Of a stretch of DNA of 64,000 bases, positions 51,654 to 61,386 are shown in pieces. Position numbers and translations under genes: made by a program. Under the pieces are notes generated by a model. The model made no database searches. It was not told the origin of the DNA and worked only from the letters and a program-made list of their open reading frames with translations. Each line of letters begins with the position of its first letter. The first letter of the stretch is position 1. The stretch comes from Bacteroidales bacterium (GTDB lineage Bacteria > Bacteroidota > Bacteroidia > Bacteroidales > JAADJA01), in NCBI GenBank assembly GCA_021740645.1, contig JAIOZL010000005.1, positions 151,589 to 215,588 of the forward strand, read 5' to 3'.

Positions 51654-52820
51654 TTATAAGCCTGGAAGGTAACTAAGCAGAAAATCATTCAAACTGCAAA
51701 CCCTGACATTTTCCCGGATTAAAAAATCCTCTGACTGTGGTGTAATGATAAAATTTACTTTAGATTCCAGGGTTTTAACCGCAATGGTATTACCTGAAGA
51801 TAATGATGGACTGGAAGTAAACTTAATTTCTGCACAGGCAACTATTTTCATGCTTTTTGTAAAAATCAAATCAAGTTCGCTTCCATCTTTGGTTCTGTAA
51901 AAACTTAATTCAATATTTGGCTCTTTTAATCCTGAAATCTGGTTTATTACATAAGATTCCCATGAATTGCCTATACCTGGATGAGCATACAAGTCCTCTA
52001 AACTATCTATACTTAACAGCTTATGCAGAATGCCTGTATCAGTAAGATAAAGTTTGGGAGACTTAATTGTTCGCTTTTTAATATTCAGATAAAATGGCTG
52101 TAATCGATTAATTAAAAAGGAATTTTCAAAAAAATCGACATAGGTTTTAAGGGTTGGAGAACTTAGTTGAAGAGATCGTGCAAGGTTTGAATAATTAATT
52201 ATCTGGCCATTCAAATATGCCAGCATTGTCCATAAACGTTTTATTAGCATAGGATTTGAAGGGAAACCTAAGCCTGGTAAGTCACGCTCAGCATAACTAT
52301 TTATAAAATCCTGGAGCCATTGACTTGACATAGTCGCTTCTTTGAGCAAAAGAGCTTGAGGAAAACCTCCTCTAAACCAGTGTTGGTTTAATGGTACACT
52401 ATTCTTAAGTTCATTTAGTAACAGTGGTTTAAGTTCAATATATGATATTCTGCCTGCAAGAGATTCCGAGCTTTGCCTTAGTAAAGCAGGAGAAGCTGAA
52501 CCCAATATGATAAATCTACCCGGAGTTCGGTATTTATCGATGAGGGAGCGTAGCAGTGGAAATAGTTCTGCTTTATTTTGAATCTCATCAATAATTACGC
52601 ATTTATTTTCATGTTGTTCAAGATATAACTCAGGGTTTTCAAGTTTTTGATAATCAGATAAAGACTCCAGGTCAAGATATATTGTTTCCTTATTTACCAG
52701 CGGGATTAATTGTTTTGCTATCGTCGTCTTCCCAACCTGCCGGGGACCTATTATTCCCACAACTGGAAAGTACTCCAATCGTTTTTTTATTTCAGATAGT
52801 TTTGCCCGTTCTATGAACAT
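51654..52820 (-). CDS. DUF4143-family AAA ATPase, 388 aa
   Basis: Walker A GPRQVGKTT (residues 25-33), Walker B CVIIDEIQ (D78, E79), sensor GSASPALL and arginine-rich AGRISYIEL, followed by a DUF4143 C-terminal domain (YLNGQIINYSNLARSLQLSS winged helix, TDTGILH, nuclease-like ELDLIF and ACAEIKF). This family is widespread, often solitary and strain-variable; function is poorly known. Convergent with the thioredoxin gene. No antitoxin-like partner seen. Confidence 0.9.
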   Translation of the reverse strand: MFIERAKLSEIKKRLEYFPVVGIIGPRQVGKTTIAKQLIPLVNKETIYLDLESLSDYQKLENPELYLEQHENKCVIIDEIQNKAELFPLLRSLIDKYRTPGRFIILGSASPALLRQSSESLAGRISYIELKPLLLNELKNSVPLNQHWFRGGFPQALLLKEATMSSQWLQDFINSYAERDLPGLGFPSNPMLIKRLWTMLAYLNGQIINYSNLARSLQLSSPTLKTYVDFFENSFLINRLQPFYLNIKKRTIKSPKLYLTDTGILHKLLSIDSLEDLYAHPGIGNSWESYVINQISGLKEPNIELSFYRTKDGSELDLIFTKSMKIVACAEIKFTSSPSLSSGNTIAVKTLESKVNFIITPQSEDFLIRENVRVCSLNDFLLSYLPGL

Positions 52821-52837
52821 TGAATTATTTTATCCGA

Positions 52838-52845
52838 CAAATTTA
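52838..52845 (-). promoter_or_regulatory. Candidate -7 box (TAAATTTG)
   Basis: TAnnTTTG match 17 nt before the ATG at 52820. No upstream TTG at standard spacing. Confidence 0.35.
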
Positions 52846-52933
52846 AAATAAATATTTAAAAAAGTCGTAATAAATTTTTTAAGTCTTTTATGAGACAAGT
52901 AGCCCCAGCGTCAAATGGAAGGAGAATAAATAT

Positions 52934-54295
52934 TTAGATTTGCGAAATTAAGGTCTCAATTGAATTAAACTGAGTCTGATCGCCAGCTATCATGTTTTTG
53001 ACGGTAAGGATCCCCTGTTCCATTTCATTTTCACCTATCAACACCACAAAAGGGATGTTCTTATTGTTGGCATAGGTCATTTGTTTTTTCATTTTGGCAG
53101 GCTCCGGGAAAAGTTCAGCATTGATCCCTGACTTTCTCAATTTGTCAACCAAAGGCAGGCAATAGTTTTGTTCTTTCTCCCCAAAGTTAACAAACAAAAC
53201 CTTTGTTGTTTCTTCGGCATCCTTTGGGAATAAATCAAGTTCGAGCATTACATCATAAATTCTGTCGGCACCAAAGGAAACACCTACACCTGAAACATCA
53301 GGAAGGCCAAAAATACCAGTGAGGTCATCGTAACGGCCACCACCGCAAATACTGCCAATTTTCACGTTATTGGCCGAAACTTCAAAAATAGCCCCGGTAT
53401 AATAATTTAGGCCGCGAGCCAGGGTAAGGTCAAACTGAATTTGAGATTGTAGGTCGAAGTTTTTAAGTGTTGTAAAAACTTCTTCTACCTCAAGCATACC
53501 TTTATTGCCGGTTTCTGAGCCTTTTAATAATCCTTTAAGGAAATAAATTTTATTTTCATTATTCCCTTCAAAATTCAAAACCTTTGCCAGTTTTTCTATT
53601 GCATCTGCCCTAATTCCTGAATCCAATAACTCCTCTTTAACTTTTTCGATCCCTATTTTATCCAGCTTATCTATTGCAACCGTTATGGACTGGAACTTCT
53701 CCGTTTCACCAATGTATTCGGCAATGCCAAATAAAACTTTTCGGTTATTGATTTTAATTGTATTTGAAACATTCAATTTTGAAAAAACGGCATTCATGAT
53801 TTGAACCAGCTCTACCTCATTGAGCAAAGAATTGCTGCCAATCACATCCACATCACATTGAAAAAATTCCCGGTACCTGCCTTTTTGAGGCCGGTCGGCG
53901 CGCCATACCGGTTGTATCTGGTAACGTTTAAAGGGGAAAGTGATCTCATTCCGATGCTGAACCACATATCGGGCAAAGGGAACTGTAAGGTCGTATCGTA
54001 ATCCTTTATCAGCTATTAAAAAAGTAAATTCTCCAATTTTTGGGTTTTGGATTTTTTCACCTGGTATTTTACTGAGATAATCTCCTGAATTTAAAATCTT
54101 AAAAAGTAGTTTATCGCCTTCAATCCCGTATTTACCCATTAGGGTCGAAAGATTTTCCATCGAAGGGGTTTCAATAGGTTGATAGCCATAAAGCTTGAAA
54201 ACGGTCTTAATGGTATCGAATATATAGTTCCGCCTCACCATTTCAGTTGGGGAAAAGTCACGTGTTCCTTTCGGTATGGATGGTTTTTGTGCCAT
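52934..54295 (-). CDS. hisS: Histidyl-tRNA synthetase
   Basis: Charges tRNA-His. Class II core with motif 1 near [18 protein letters not shown], motif 2 [22 protein letters not shown], and HisRS-specific [15 protein letters not shown] and GGGRYDDL. The C-terminal anticodon-binding domain begins [14 protein letters not shown]. 453 aa is the expected length. Monocistronic with a -7 box upstream. Confidence 0.97.
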   Translation of the reverse strand: MAQKPSIPKGTRDFSPTEMVRRNYIFDTIKTVFKLYGYQPIETPSMENLSTLMGKYGIEGDKLLFKILNSGDYLSKIPGEKIQNPKIGEFTFLIADKGLRYDLTVPFARYVVQHRNEITFPFKRYQIQPVWRADRPQKGRYREFFQCDVDVIGSNSLLNEVELVQIMNAVFSKLNVSNTIKINNRKVLFGIAEYIGETEKFQSITVAIDKLDKIGIEKVKEELLDSGIRADAIEKLAKVLNFEGNNENKIYFLKGLLKGSETGNKGMLEVEEVFTTLKNFDLQSQIQFDLTLARGLNYYTGAIFEVSANNVKIGSICGGGRYDDLTGIFGLPDVSGVGVSFGADRIYDVMLELDLFPKDAEETTKVLFVNFGEKEQNYCLPLVDKLRKSGINAELFPEPAKMKKQMTYANNKNIPFVVLIGENEMEQGILTVKNMIAGDQTQFNSIETLISQI

Positions 54296-54327
54296 TATAA
54301 ATAATCGTAAGTCAAAATAAAGTGATG

Positions 54328-54335
54328 CAAAAATA
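54328..54335 (-). promoter_or_regulatory. Candidate -7 box of hisS (TATTTTTG)
   Basis: TAnnTTTG match 32 nt before the hisS ATG. No TTG at the expected upstream spacing. Confidence 0.4.
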
Positions 54336-54394
54336 AACGTTTTGGTGGAATGGAAAACGAACGTTTGGATTTTAGAATTTGAAATTAATTCTGA

Positions 54395-54871
54395 TTAAAG
54401 GGAAATATTCAATTCAGTTAAAATAGCATTCAGGTATTGAGAACATCCTTCATCTCCTTCTGATGGTGCCCACGGGGCAAAATTTTTATCATCGGATGGA
54501 TCATACGGACCGTCTTTCAATTCATAGATAACAGAATTTGGTGCAAGACAGATAATGGTGTGATAAACCCGGGCATCCATTTCTGCGGCGAATTGGTTTT
54601 TCGATGTATCAAGGATCATATGATCAGTGACAGCCCCATTTTCATCAAATTGAACCACGACAAATTTGCCGGTTAAAACAATAAATACTTCACGCTTATC
54701 AGGATTCTGATGTTTGTGGGGTTGCAAGTAAGTGCCGGGCTGCATCGCATTTAGCATTCGCTGCAGGGTGTCGCTCATTTCCGTATGGAAGTTGTAATTC
54801 ACCCGTTTCCTGTTTGATGCTCTGGCTTTAGAAATCATCTCCCGAATCAATTCTGAATTGATCTTTTTCAT
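54395..54871 (-). CDS. WbuC-family cupin protein, 158 aa
   Basis: Cupin fold with metal-binding histidines in YLQPHKHQNPDKREVFIVLTG (first cupin motif) and a later ARVYHTIICL, which fits the WbuC family often found near lipopolysaccharide genes. The N-terminal helix (ELIREMISKARASNRKRVNYNFH) matches that family. Overlaps ogt by four bases (ATGA), so translation is coupled. Possible role in sugar or envelope modification; not experimentally clear for the family. Confidence 0.85.
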   Translation of the reverse strand: MKKINSELIREMISKARASNRKRVNYNFHTEMSDTLQRMLNAMQPGTYLQPHKHQNPDKREVFIVLTGKFVVVQFDENGAVTDHMILDTSKNQFAAEMDARVYHTIICLAPNSVIYELKDGPYDPSDDKNFAPWAPSEGDEGCSQYLNAILTELNISL

Positions 54872-55362
54872 TTTCTTTCAGGCTTAAACAAGGATAATTG
54901 TTTGTAGGTTTTTTCATGGTCGAGCAACCACTCTTTACGCCACAATCCCCCCGCATAACCAGTGAGGTTTCCATCATGGCCTACTACCCGGTGACAGGGT
55001 ATAATGATTGAAATTGGATTTTTGGCATTGGCTCTGCCCACAGCCCTTATCTTTTTTGAATTTCCTAAACGATTGGATATGTCAAGATAACTTAGCGTTT
55101 TCCCGAATGGTATTTTTAAAAGTAAATCCCAAACTTCCATCTGAAACGCGGTTCCCTTTATCGTTAGGGGAAGATCAAAAAACTGCCTTTTACCGGCAAA
55201 GTATTCATCAAGCTGACGAAATGTATCCTGTAAAAAAAGATCATCACTATTTATTTTTACCGGTTTATCAGAAAAAATGAGTGAGGAAATACCTCCATCT
55301 GTCATCTCCACTATGATGGTTCCGATTGGTGAATTATAATAACCGGTGATGCTCACTGACAT
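54868..55362 (-). CDS. ogt: Methylated-DNA-protein cysteine methyltransferase
   Basis: Removes O6-alkyl groups from guanine in DNA by irreversible transfer to its own cysteine. Acceptor motif IPCHRV with Cys123, preceded by RAVGRANAKNP (arginine finger and Asn hinge) and followed by GYAGGLWRKEWLLDHE. 164 aa fits single-domain Ogt; no AdaA/AraC fusion. Stop overlaps the WbuC start; the DUF4870 gene ends 3 bp upstream, so it is within a longer operon. Confidence 0.95.
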   Translation of the reverse strand: MSVSITGYYNSPIGTIIVEMTDGGISSLIFSDKPVKINSDDLFLQDTFRQLDEYFAGKRQFFDLPLTIKGTAFQMEVWDLLLKIPFGKTLSYLDISNRLGNSKKIRAVGRANAKNPISIIIPCHRVVGHDGNLTGYAGGLWRKEWLLDHEKTYKQLSLFKPERK

Positions 55363-55365
55363 AAT

Positions 55366-55722
55366 TTAATGGATAAAGGTCATTGACAGGGGATACTGGA
55401 AACTTTCACCATTATTGGCTTTTATGGAGGCAATAATGATCATGATGAGTTGAAATATTCCCAATGCAATAAGCAGCAGAATACCTACCACTATTAGAAT
55501 AAGTATAGCGGATATAATCATATAGATTATCATAGAAATATGGAAGTTCAAAGCTGCCTTTCCCTGTTCGTTCACAAATGGAAATTCATCCTTTTTCATC
55601 GACCAGATGATCAATGGTCCTATGATGGATCCGAAAGGAATAATGAACATTGCAAAGGCACTTAAATGACAAAACATTCCCCACATCCTTTCATCTCTAA
55701 CTCTTTGATCGATTTGTTCCAT
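55366..55722 (-). CDS. DUF4870 (Tic20-like) membrane protein, 118 aa
   Basis: Matches DUF4870: RMWGMFCHLSAFAMFIIPFG, then PLIIWSMKKDEFPFVNEQGKAALNFHIS, and two or three further hydrophobic segments ending at SFQYPLSMTFI. Inner membrane. Function unknown. Sits 3 bp before ogt and 10 bp after the 62-aa protein gene. Confidence 0.9.
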   Translation of the reverse strand: MEQIDQRVRDERMWGMFCHLSAFAMFIIPFGSIIGPLIIWSMKKDEFPFVNEQGKAALNFHISMIIYMIISAILILIVVGILLLIALGIFQLIMIIIASIKANNGESFQYPLSMTFIH

Positions 55723-55732
55723 AGCAGTTTGA

Positions 55733-55921
55733 TTAAATGATAAACTGATAAAATATTACCAATAAGAACAATAAAATTAAGCAAAGTCCGGTAAACCGAT
55801 TAAAAAATTCATTTCTTTCAGGTGAATTTTTTTTCACCGATATTGCTTTTCCTGCCAAACCTATCACAAATCCAGCAAATGCTACCCCAATTGCAATAAT
55901 AAAAATATCATCCATTTTCAT
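55733..55921 (-). CDS. Small membrane protein, 62 aa
   Basis: Two hydrophobic segments (IFIIAIGVAFAGFVIGLA and LCLILLFLLVIFYQFII) flank a basic loop KAISVKKNSPERNEFFNR. Overlaps the stop of the glycosyltransferase gene by 14 bp (8 bp if the second ATG at 55915 is used) and ends 10 bp before DUF4870, so it is likely real and cotranscribed. No family recognised. Confidence 0.65.
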   Translation of the reverse strand: MKMDDIFIIAIGVAFAGFVIGLAGKAISVKKNSPERNEFFNRFTGLCLILLFLLVIFYQFII

Positions 55922-57089
55922 CCCTGGGCGTGTTTAGAATTAGACTTTCAAGAACATTAGTGGCAGCAGTCCAGTTAAAATTTGAATGAACGAACGTATG
56001 CCCTTTTCCTGCAAGTTTATCAGAATAAAGTTCATCTTCCAGTAAACTGACTATAAATTGTGCGTATTCTTCGGGTGTATTCCCTACTAATATTTCTTCC
56101 CCATGTTTAGCTTTTAATGCCTGGTTAGCAAGTTCAGAAGTAATACAGGGAATTTTCATGGCCATAGCCTCAAGTAGCTTGTTTTGAAGGCCGGTCCCTA
56201 TTTGCATGGGCGCAATAAAAATTTTTGATTTGGCATAATATTTCCGGATATCATCTACCCAGCCGGTTACAGTAACTTTATCATTTGCCAGTGCCTGAAC
56301 ATTGGCATGAGGGGTTGCTCCGGCCAGGCCAAGCCTGACTTCAGGTAATTTTTGATGGACCAGGGGAAGTACTTTTTTTACCAGGTATTCAGCAGCATTA
56401 ATATTAGGAGGATAACCCATGTTGCCAATGAATACAAGTTCGTAAGCTTTTGGAATTTCAATTGGTGTAAAAAAATCGGTATCTACCCCATTAATCACAA
56501 TTTTAATCTTGTCTTTTTCAGGATGGGGAATGAGTGCCCTGTCTGGTTCGGAGATTATTGTTTTGTTATCGAAAATATCAAAAACTACTTTCTCATATTT
56601 CAACAATCGCCTGTACTCCATTTTAAAAACAGGTTTTAAGTAAAACCTTGCCGTCTCAGCCCTGCGCGCCATACCCTTTGAAAACACATCCTGGTAGTCT
56701 AGGGTCTTAGGGATGGATGTTTTCTTAACATATTCAGCCACCCTTAAAAGCTGGCAATAAATGTGATCCGGTTTTATTTCTTCGATTAGTTGGTGGATAT
56801 TTCCTGAGGCCTTTTTATTGTAAAAATAACCCACCTGCAAAGGCAATCCCTTTAAAAAGGCTTTAAGGATGTTTATTAAAATTGAAAACTTTGATAACGA
56901 AAGAATATGTATGGATTTACAAAATGGTTCTAGTGCTTTTACATAGTCAGGTTGAATTTTAATATCGCTTAAGGTGCATAAGTGGACTTCATGATTCTTA
57001 GCCAGGTGTATGATCTGGTGATATGCCCTTAGTTTATCGCCCTTTTCAAGTGGGTACGGAAATCTTGGTAATAAAACAAAGATTCTCAT
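55908..57089 (-). CDS. GT4-family glycosyltransferase, 393 aa
   Basis: Two-domain GT-B fold. The N-terminus MRIFVLLPRFPYPLEKGDKLRAYHQIIHLAK is typical of a group found with exosortase-type polysaccharide systems. The donor-binding part shows FIGNMGYPPNINAAEYLV, VTGWVDDIRKYYAKS and IFIAPMQIGTGLQNKLLEAMAMKIPCITSE, where E in KLLEAMA contacts the nucleotide sugar. Follows another glycosyltransferase by 77 bp. Product unknown, probably a surface glycan or lipid sugar. Confidence 0.9.
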   Translation of the reverse strand: MRIFVLLPRFPYPLEKGDKLRAYHQIIHLAKNHEVHLCTLSDIKIQPDYVKALEPFCKSIHILSLSKFSILINILKAFLKGLPLQVGYFYNKKASGNIHQLIEEIKPDHIYCQLLRVAEYVKKTSIPKTLDYQDVFSKGMARRAETARFYLKPVFKMEYRRLLKYEKVVFDIFDNKTIISEPDRALIPHPEKDKIKIVINGVDTDFFTPIEIPKAYELVFIGNMGYPPNINAAEYLVKKVLPLVHQKLPEVRLGLAGATPHANVQALANDKVTVTGWVDDIRKYYAKSKIFIAPMQIGTGLQNKLLEAMAMKIPCITSELANQALKAKHGEEILVGNTPEEYAQFIVSLLEDELYSDKLAGKGHTFVHSNFNWTAATNVLESLILNTPRDENG

Positions 57090-57166
57090 TCAGCCTGCTC
57101 TTTAATAATAAAGCTTTCAAAAGTAAAGGATTTAGGGTAACCCTCAAATAAATATTTTGATGGAAT

Positions 57167-58366
57167 TTAATTTAACAAGCGGGAATAGAATTCTTCCAGC
57201 TTAAAAAGCACGTGATCAAGACTGTGTTCCCTCTCGATAAGTTGGCGTGCATTTTTTCCTATTTCAGCGCAATGTGTGCGGTCAGTCATGCAGGTTCGAA
57301 CCGCATCTGAAAATTCTTCGGGAGTATTGGCAATCAATATATTTTCCCCATTTTTATAGTTGATCCCTTCGGCCCCTATGGTGGTGGAGATAATGGTTTT
57401 GCCCAGGGCCATTCCTTCGATGATTTTAATGCGGATGCCACTTCCTGAAAAAAGAGGTACAACCATTATTCCCTTCGACAAAATAAAATCCCTGGCACTT
57501 TCAACTTCACCATGAACAACAATGCCGGGCTCATTTAATGATTGCAGCCATTGGGGCATTTCCCTGCCCGCCAGATGAAGTTTTAATTCGGGGAACTTTT
57601 TACTTAATAAGGGCCAGGTTTTTTGTACAAACCATTTTATCCCTTCTTCGTTTGGCATCCAGTTCATCGATCCAAGATGAAACAAGGATGGGAACTCTGA
57701 ACCACTTGAATGGATAGGATATTCTTCCATGTTTATACCAAAAGGAACGTAATCAATGGGTGTCGTTTTGTTAAAGGATTTAAAAAATTTGGCATCAAAT
57801 GGACTGATGGTCATTAATCCATCATAATAATCAAGGTGCCCAAGTTCAAAGTTCTTAAGTTTTTTAGCCAGGTATTTGAGGTATAGTTTTTTGAGTGGAT
57901 TTTTTGTGATGCTGGCTACCCTTTCCCAAATCTTATGTTCAATATTATGCGACCGCATAACTATAGGAGCTTCTGAATACTTTCTGATAGTATCAATATA
58001 GGGAGTCATATAGAGCATTTCAAGCTGCACAATGTCAAATTTCTCCTTCTTTAAAATTTCCCTGATTTTATTGCTTACGTCCTTTGAAATAAAGCGTTCA
58101 ACATGATACGATTTAGAGGAAAAGAGATTAAGAAATGCATCCATCGGTTTAATGGAAAGATCCACGTAAACAAATTCAATCTTCGTTTGATTTCTAAAAT
58201 CTTGAGGGATGCTAGCAGGGTCGGTACGATATTTATTGGTGTTCAGGGCCAGGACTTTAACCTGGTGTCCGCCTTTAAGCAGGCTCTGGATATTGGCATT
58301 TATTGCCAGGGGGCCACCTTCGCCAGGGGGATAAGGGGATTTATTGCATAGAAAAAATATCTTCAT
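57167..58366 (-). CDS. GT4-family glycosyltransferase, 399 aa
   Basis: GT-B fold with N-terminus MKIFFLCNKSPYPPGEGGPLAINANIQSLL, core RSHNIEHKIWERV, and donor site FHLGSMNWMPNEEGIKWFV, GSGIRIKIIEGMALGKTIIST (E in KIIEGMA). The start ATG overlaps the TGA of the LptF/LptG-type gene by four bases (ATGA). This coupling suggests a link between envelope lipid transport and this glycosylation step. Acceptor not identifiable. Confidence 0.9.
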   Translation of the reverse strand: MKIFFLCNKSPYPPGEGGPLAINANIQSLLKGGHQVKVLALNTNKYRTDPASIPQDFRNQTKIEFVYVDLSIKPMDAFLNLFSSKSYHVERFISKDVSNKIREILKKEKFDIVQLEMLYMTPYIDTIRKYSEAPIVMRSHNIEHKIWERVASITKNPLKKLYLKYLAKKLKNFELGHLDYYDGLMTISPFDAKFFKSFNKTTPIDYVPFGINMEEYPIHSSGSEFPSLFHLGSMNWMPNEEGIKWFVQKTWPLLSKKFPELKLHLAGREMPQWLQSLNEPGIVVHGEVESARDFILSKGIMVVPLFSGSGIRIKIIEGMALGKTIISTTIGAEGINYKNGENILIANTPEEFSDAVRTCMTDRTHCAEIGKNARQLIEREHSLDHVLFKLEEFYSRLLN

Positions 58367-59793
58367 TCAGAGGACCTCCGTTTACCTATTTTTCTAAAAA
58401 GTTTTACCCATGCATCGGCATCCAGCAGGGGAGAGTCAGTTGTTGCTTTCATTGTAAGGAAAATACCCAGCGGAAGTAAAACCGCCGAAGCGATCCACAT
58501 TCCTGTATTGGCATCAATTACTCCTGATTTTACAGATTTTTCACTTGTGATTGAAATAATATGAAAGAGGGTAAAAAATAAAACCGATACCACTACCGGA
58601 AGCCCGAGCCCTCCCCGGCGAATAATGGCTCCTAAAGGCGCACCAATAAAGAACAATACAAAACAGGCAAAGGACAGGGTAAACTTACGGTGCCATTCAG
58701 CCTGGTGTTTATACACCATTTCTGCCTTTGATTCCAGTTCACCAATGTAATGCTCGATATTTTCCTTTCCACTTCGGCAGCGTTTTGTGGCTTCATCAAT
58801 GATGGTCATCTTATCATAATTATTATATCCTGCAAGCAAGTCCTCAGTGTAGGCTTCTTCAGTAACAAAATCTGCTGCCCTTGTTGAATCAATTTTATTG
58901 TAGAAGTAAAAATTCCTCAGCAACATTCGGGGTATTTCCTCTTTTCTTCTGTTATAAGATGTAATGAGAGAATCCTCTGCTTCCTGCAGCTGGTGAAGGT
59001 TTAGCATTGAATAATTACTTTTAAACAGATCTTCATTTGTGCGGGATAATTCAAAATCCATCAGATCGAAACGTTTATAATTTTCCCTGAAATTCGTTTT
59101 TTGGAACGGCCTGTTTTTTTGCCAATGCCGTTGGTCTGTTTTATCGGTATAATTACTCCCGTTATAAAGGATAAATATGAGGTTCCGGCCATCAGGCGAT
59201 AGCTCCATAAAACCTGAGTCAGCTACCGTTACATTTACATTCCCCCTGTTATTCCTGTGGTCATAAATCATTATATCCTTTATTGTCCGTTCATCTTTTT
59301 CTTTTTTGCCTATCCGGATCACAAATCCATCCAGCCCATCATAAAAAACACCCTCCTTTATATCTAATGCAAGTTTTTGTTCACGCACATCATATAGCAA
59401 TGATTTAAACTTCAGGTTGGCTATTGGTAATATATTGTTGGAGAAGTAAAAGGCGATAAGGCTAATTAATATGGAGGAAATGATGAGGGGAAACATAATA
59501 CGCCGAAGCGAAATGCCAGCTGCTTTCATGGCCACAAGCTCATAATTTTCGCCAAGGTTGCCAAATGTCATTAATGACGATAAAAGGATAGCAAGCGGCA
59601 ATGCCATAGGAACAAATGTGGATGAGGCATAAAACAACAATTCAGCAATAACATACCATTCCAGGCCTTTCCCAACCAGGTCATCAATGTATTTCCATAA
59701 AAACTGCATTAACAAAATAAACAGTGAAATGAAAAAGGTCATGACCAATGGCCCCAGATAGGATTTTATGACAAGCCAGTATATTTTTTTCAA
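58363..59793 (-). CDS. LptF/LptG-family lipopolysaccharide export permease, 476 aa
   Basis: Inner-membrane half of the Lpt ABC transporter that extracts lipopolysaccharide with LptB and hands it to LptC. N-terminal membrane helices (FFISLFILLMQFLWKYIDDL, FVPMALPLAILLSSLMTFG) with the GENYELVAMKAAGISLRRI element, a large periplasmic domain (residues about 120-370) and three C-terminal helices. Which of LptF or LptG it represents is unclear. The start is TTG at 59793; no ATG lies near, and a TATCTTTG box is 22 nt upstream. Confidence 0.92.
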   Translation of the reverse strand: MKKIYWLVIKSYLGPLVMTFFISLFILLMQFLWKYIDDLVGKGLEWYVIAELLFYASSTFVPMALPLAILLSSLMTFGNLGENYELVAMKAAGISLRRIMFPLIISSILISLIAFYFSNNILPIANLKFKSLLYDVREQKLALDIKEGVFYDGLDGFVIRIGKKEKDERTIKDIMIYDHRNNRGNVNVTVADSGFMELSPDGRNLIFILYNGSNYTDKTDQRHWQKNRPFQKTNFRENYKRFDLMDFELSRTNEDLFKSNYSMLNLHQLQEAEDSLITSYNRRKEEIPRMLLRNFYFYNKIDSTRAADFVTEEAYTEDLLAGYNNYDKMTIIDEATKRCRSGKENIEHYIGELESKAEMVYKHQAEWHRKFTLSFACFVLFFIGAPLGAIIRRGGLGLPVVVSVLFFTLFHIISITSEKSVKSGVIDANTGMWIASAVLLPLGIFLTMKATTDSPLLDADAWVKLFRKIGKRRSSE

Positions 59794-59815
59794 CCTGGTA
59801 GAAAATTTATAGATG

Positions 59816-59823
59816 CAAAGATA
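59816..59823 (-). promoter_or_regulatory. Candidate -7 box (TATCTTTG)
   Basis: TAnnTTTG match 22 nt before the TTG start at 59793. The same octamer precedes the genes at 29836 and 34029. Confidence 0.4.
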
Positions 59824-59959
59824 GTCAGAAACCTTTTCAGGCTATATTTTAATAGATTGAATTCCTTGCTATTTTATCATTGGGTAAACGACCGGTTTCA
59901 TTTACTATTTTAAAACTGCTTTAAAAAAAATGATTTTACGGCGGTTTGATCATATTTTA

Positions 59960-59967
59960 TATTTTTG
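59960..59967 (+). promoter_or_regulatory. Candidate -7 box (TATTTTTG)
   Basis: TAnnTTTG match 48 nt before the ATG at 60016. A TTTG is 11 nt upstream, too near for the normal spacing. Confidence 0.35.
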
Positions 59968-60015
59968 TTGGCTTTATGCTTCGCAGGGCAGAGGATTTAA
60001 GCTTATTTTAATTTT

Positions 60016-61182
60016 ATGTTTGAAATTGTAAAGGTTGAAAATAAAAAAACAGCCAGGATGTTTCTCGACGTGGCACATGTTATATACCGCGACGATCCGA
60101 ATTGGATTTGCCCATTGGATGACATAATTGAAGGTATTTTTAATCCTGAAAAAAATAAATATTTTGAAAACGGGGATGCGTACCGCTGGATTTTACGGGA
60201 TGAAAACAACAAACTGATAGGAAGGATAGCGGCCTTTTATAATAAGGATAAAGCACTGAAATATGACCCTCCGGCAGGAGGAGTTGGTTTTTTCGATTGC
60301 ATCCATTCGCAGGAAGCGGCCGACCTTTTGTTCGATACGGCTAAAACATGGCTTGAATTGCATGGAATGGGTGCCATGGATGGACCGATCAATTTTGGCG
60401 AAAATGATAACTACTGGGGACTGCTTGTAGAAGGCTTTACCCCACCGGCCTTCGGAATGAATTATAATCCCCCTTACTACAAAGACTTATTTGAAAGTTA
60501 TGGATTCAGGTCATTTTTTGAACAGGAATCCAAACACCTCGATATTACCAAACCCTTCCCTGATCGATTTTGGAAAATTGCTAAATGGGTCATGAGCCGC
60601 AATTCATACCGCTTTGAACATTTTCGGAAAAGCCAGCTCAAAAAATATGCAGCTGACATTGTTCAGATATACAATGAAGCCTGGGTACAACACGAACATT
60701 TTTCACCATTAACCCTCGAAAAAGTACTCAAAGGATTTAATGAAGCAAAACCATTTATCATTGAAGATTTTATTTGGTTTGCTTACCAGGGAGATACCCC
60801 GGTAGGGTTTTTAGTCATGTTGCCCGACATGAACCAGCTCTTTAAGTTGTTCAATGGAAAACTCACCTTATGGAATAAAATCCGGTTTTTATTGATGAAA
60901 AGAAGCAAACGGATCAACCGCTCCCGGATCACCATTTTAGGAGTAACACCCAAACACCAGGGCAAAGGGGTAGAATCAGCCATATTCTGGCACTTACAGG
61001 ATCCTTTGATAAAACGACGCCCACATTACAATGAAATTGAAATAAGTTGGGTGGGGGATTTTAATTCAAAAATGCAGGCCACTTTGGAGGCAATGGGAGC
61101 CAATCCCGGCAAAATCCATGTTACCTACCGGAAATTGTTCGATGAGAAAAAGGGATTTAAAAAGGCATCGAAAATCGTTTAA
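60016..61182 (+). CDS. GNAT-fold acetyltransferase-like protein, 388 aa
   Basis: Tandem GNAT-like layout: the first half contains VAHVIYRDDPNWICPLDDIIEG and LIGRIAAFYNKDK; the second half has TPVGFLVMLPDMNQLFK, RITILGVTPKHQGKGVESAIFW (acetyl-CoA-binding Q/R-G-x-G loop: HQGKGV) and EISWVGDFNSKMQATLEAMGA. Proteins of this kind are common in Bacteroidota; the substrate is unknown. Monocistronic, divergent from the LptF/LptG operon. 204 bp follow before the T9SS cargo gene. Confidence 0.82.
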   Translation: MFEIVKVENKKTARMFLDVAHVIYRDDPNWICPLDDIIEGIFNPEKNKYFENGDAYRWILRDENNKLIGRIAAFYNKDKALKYDPPAGGVGFFDCIHSQEAADLLFDTAKTWLELHGMGAMDGPINFGENDNYWGLLVEGFTPPAFGMNYNPPYYKDLFESYGFRSFFEQESKHLDITKPFPDRFWKIAKWVMSRNSYRFEHFRKSQLKKYAADIVQIYNEAWVQHEHFSPLTLEKVLKGFNEAKPFIIEDFIWFAYQGDTPVGFLVMLPDMNQLFKLFNGKLTLWNKIRFLLMKRSKRINRSRITILGVTPKHQGKGVESAIFWHLQDPLIKRRPHYNEIEISWVGDFNSKMQATLEAMGANPGKIHVTYRKLFDEKKGFKKASKIV

Positions 61183-61319
61183 AAAACTTCCTGGAATATA
61201 TTGAACCCAGATACCAGATGATAATTCCGGAATTTCCAGACATTAGCTTGCTTTCACTTGAGGTTTGTTATGGGTACAATAGATGCATAAGCACATGTTG
61301 ATTTATACTTCAGTTAATA

Positions 61320-61350
61320 TTGCTTTAAGACTTTAAATTTCTTATTTTTG
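61320..61350 (+). promoter_or_regulatory. Complete Bacteroidota-type promoter (TTG-N20-TATTTTTG)
   Basis: TTG at 61320-61322 and TATTTTTG at 61343-61350, 20 nt apart. Leader of about 30 nt to the ATG at 61387. Confidence 0.65.
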
Positions 61351-61386
61351 TTTGTACAAAAACAAATTCACCAATAAGACAAAGCC

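Noticed and set aside
51654..52820. Defence or toxin-antitoxin system at the DUF4143 ATPase
   Set aside because: The ATPase is single, without a partner or other defence genes next to it.
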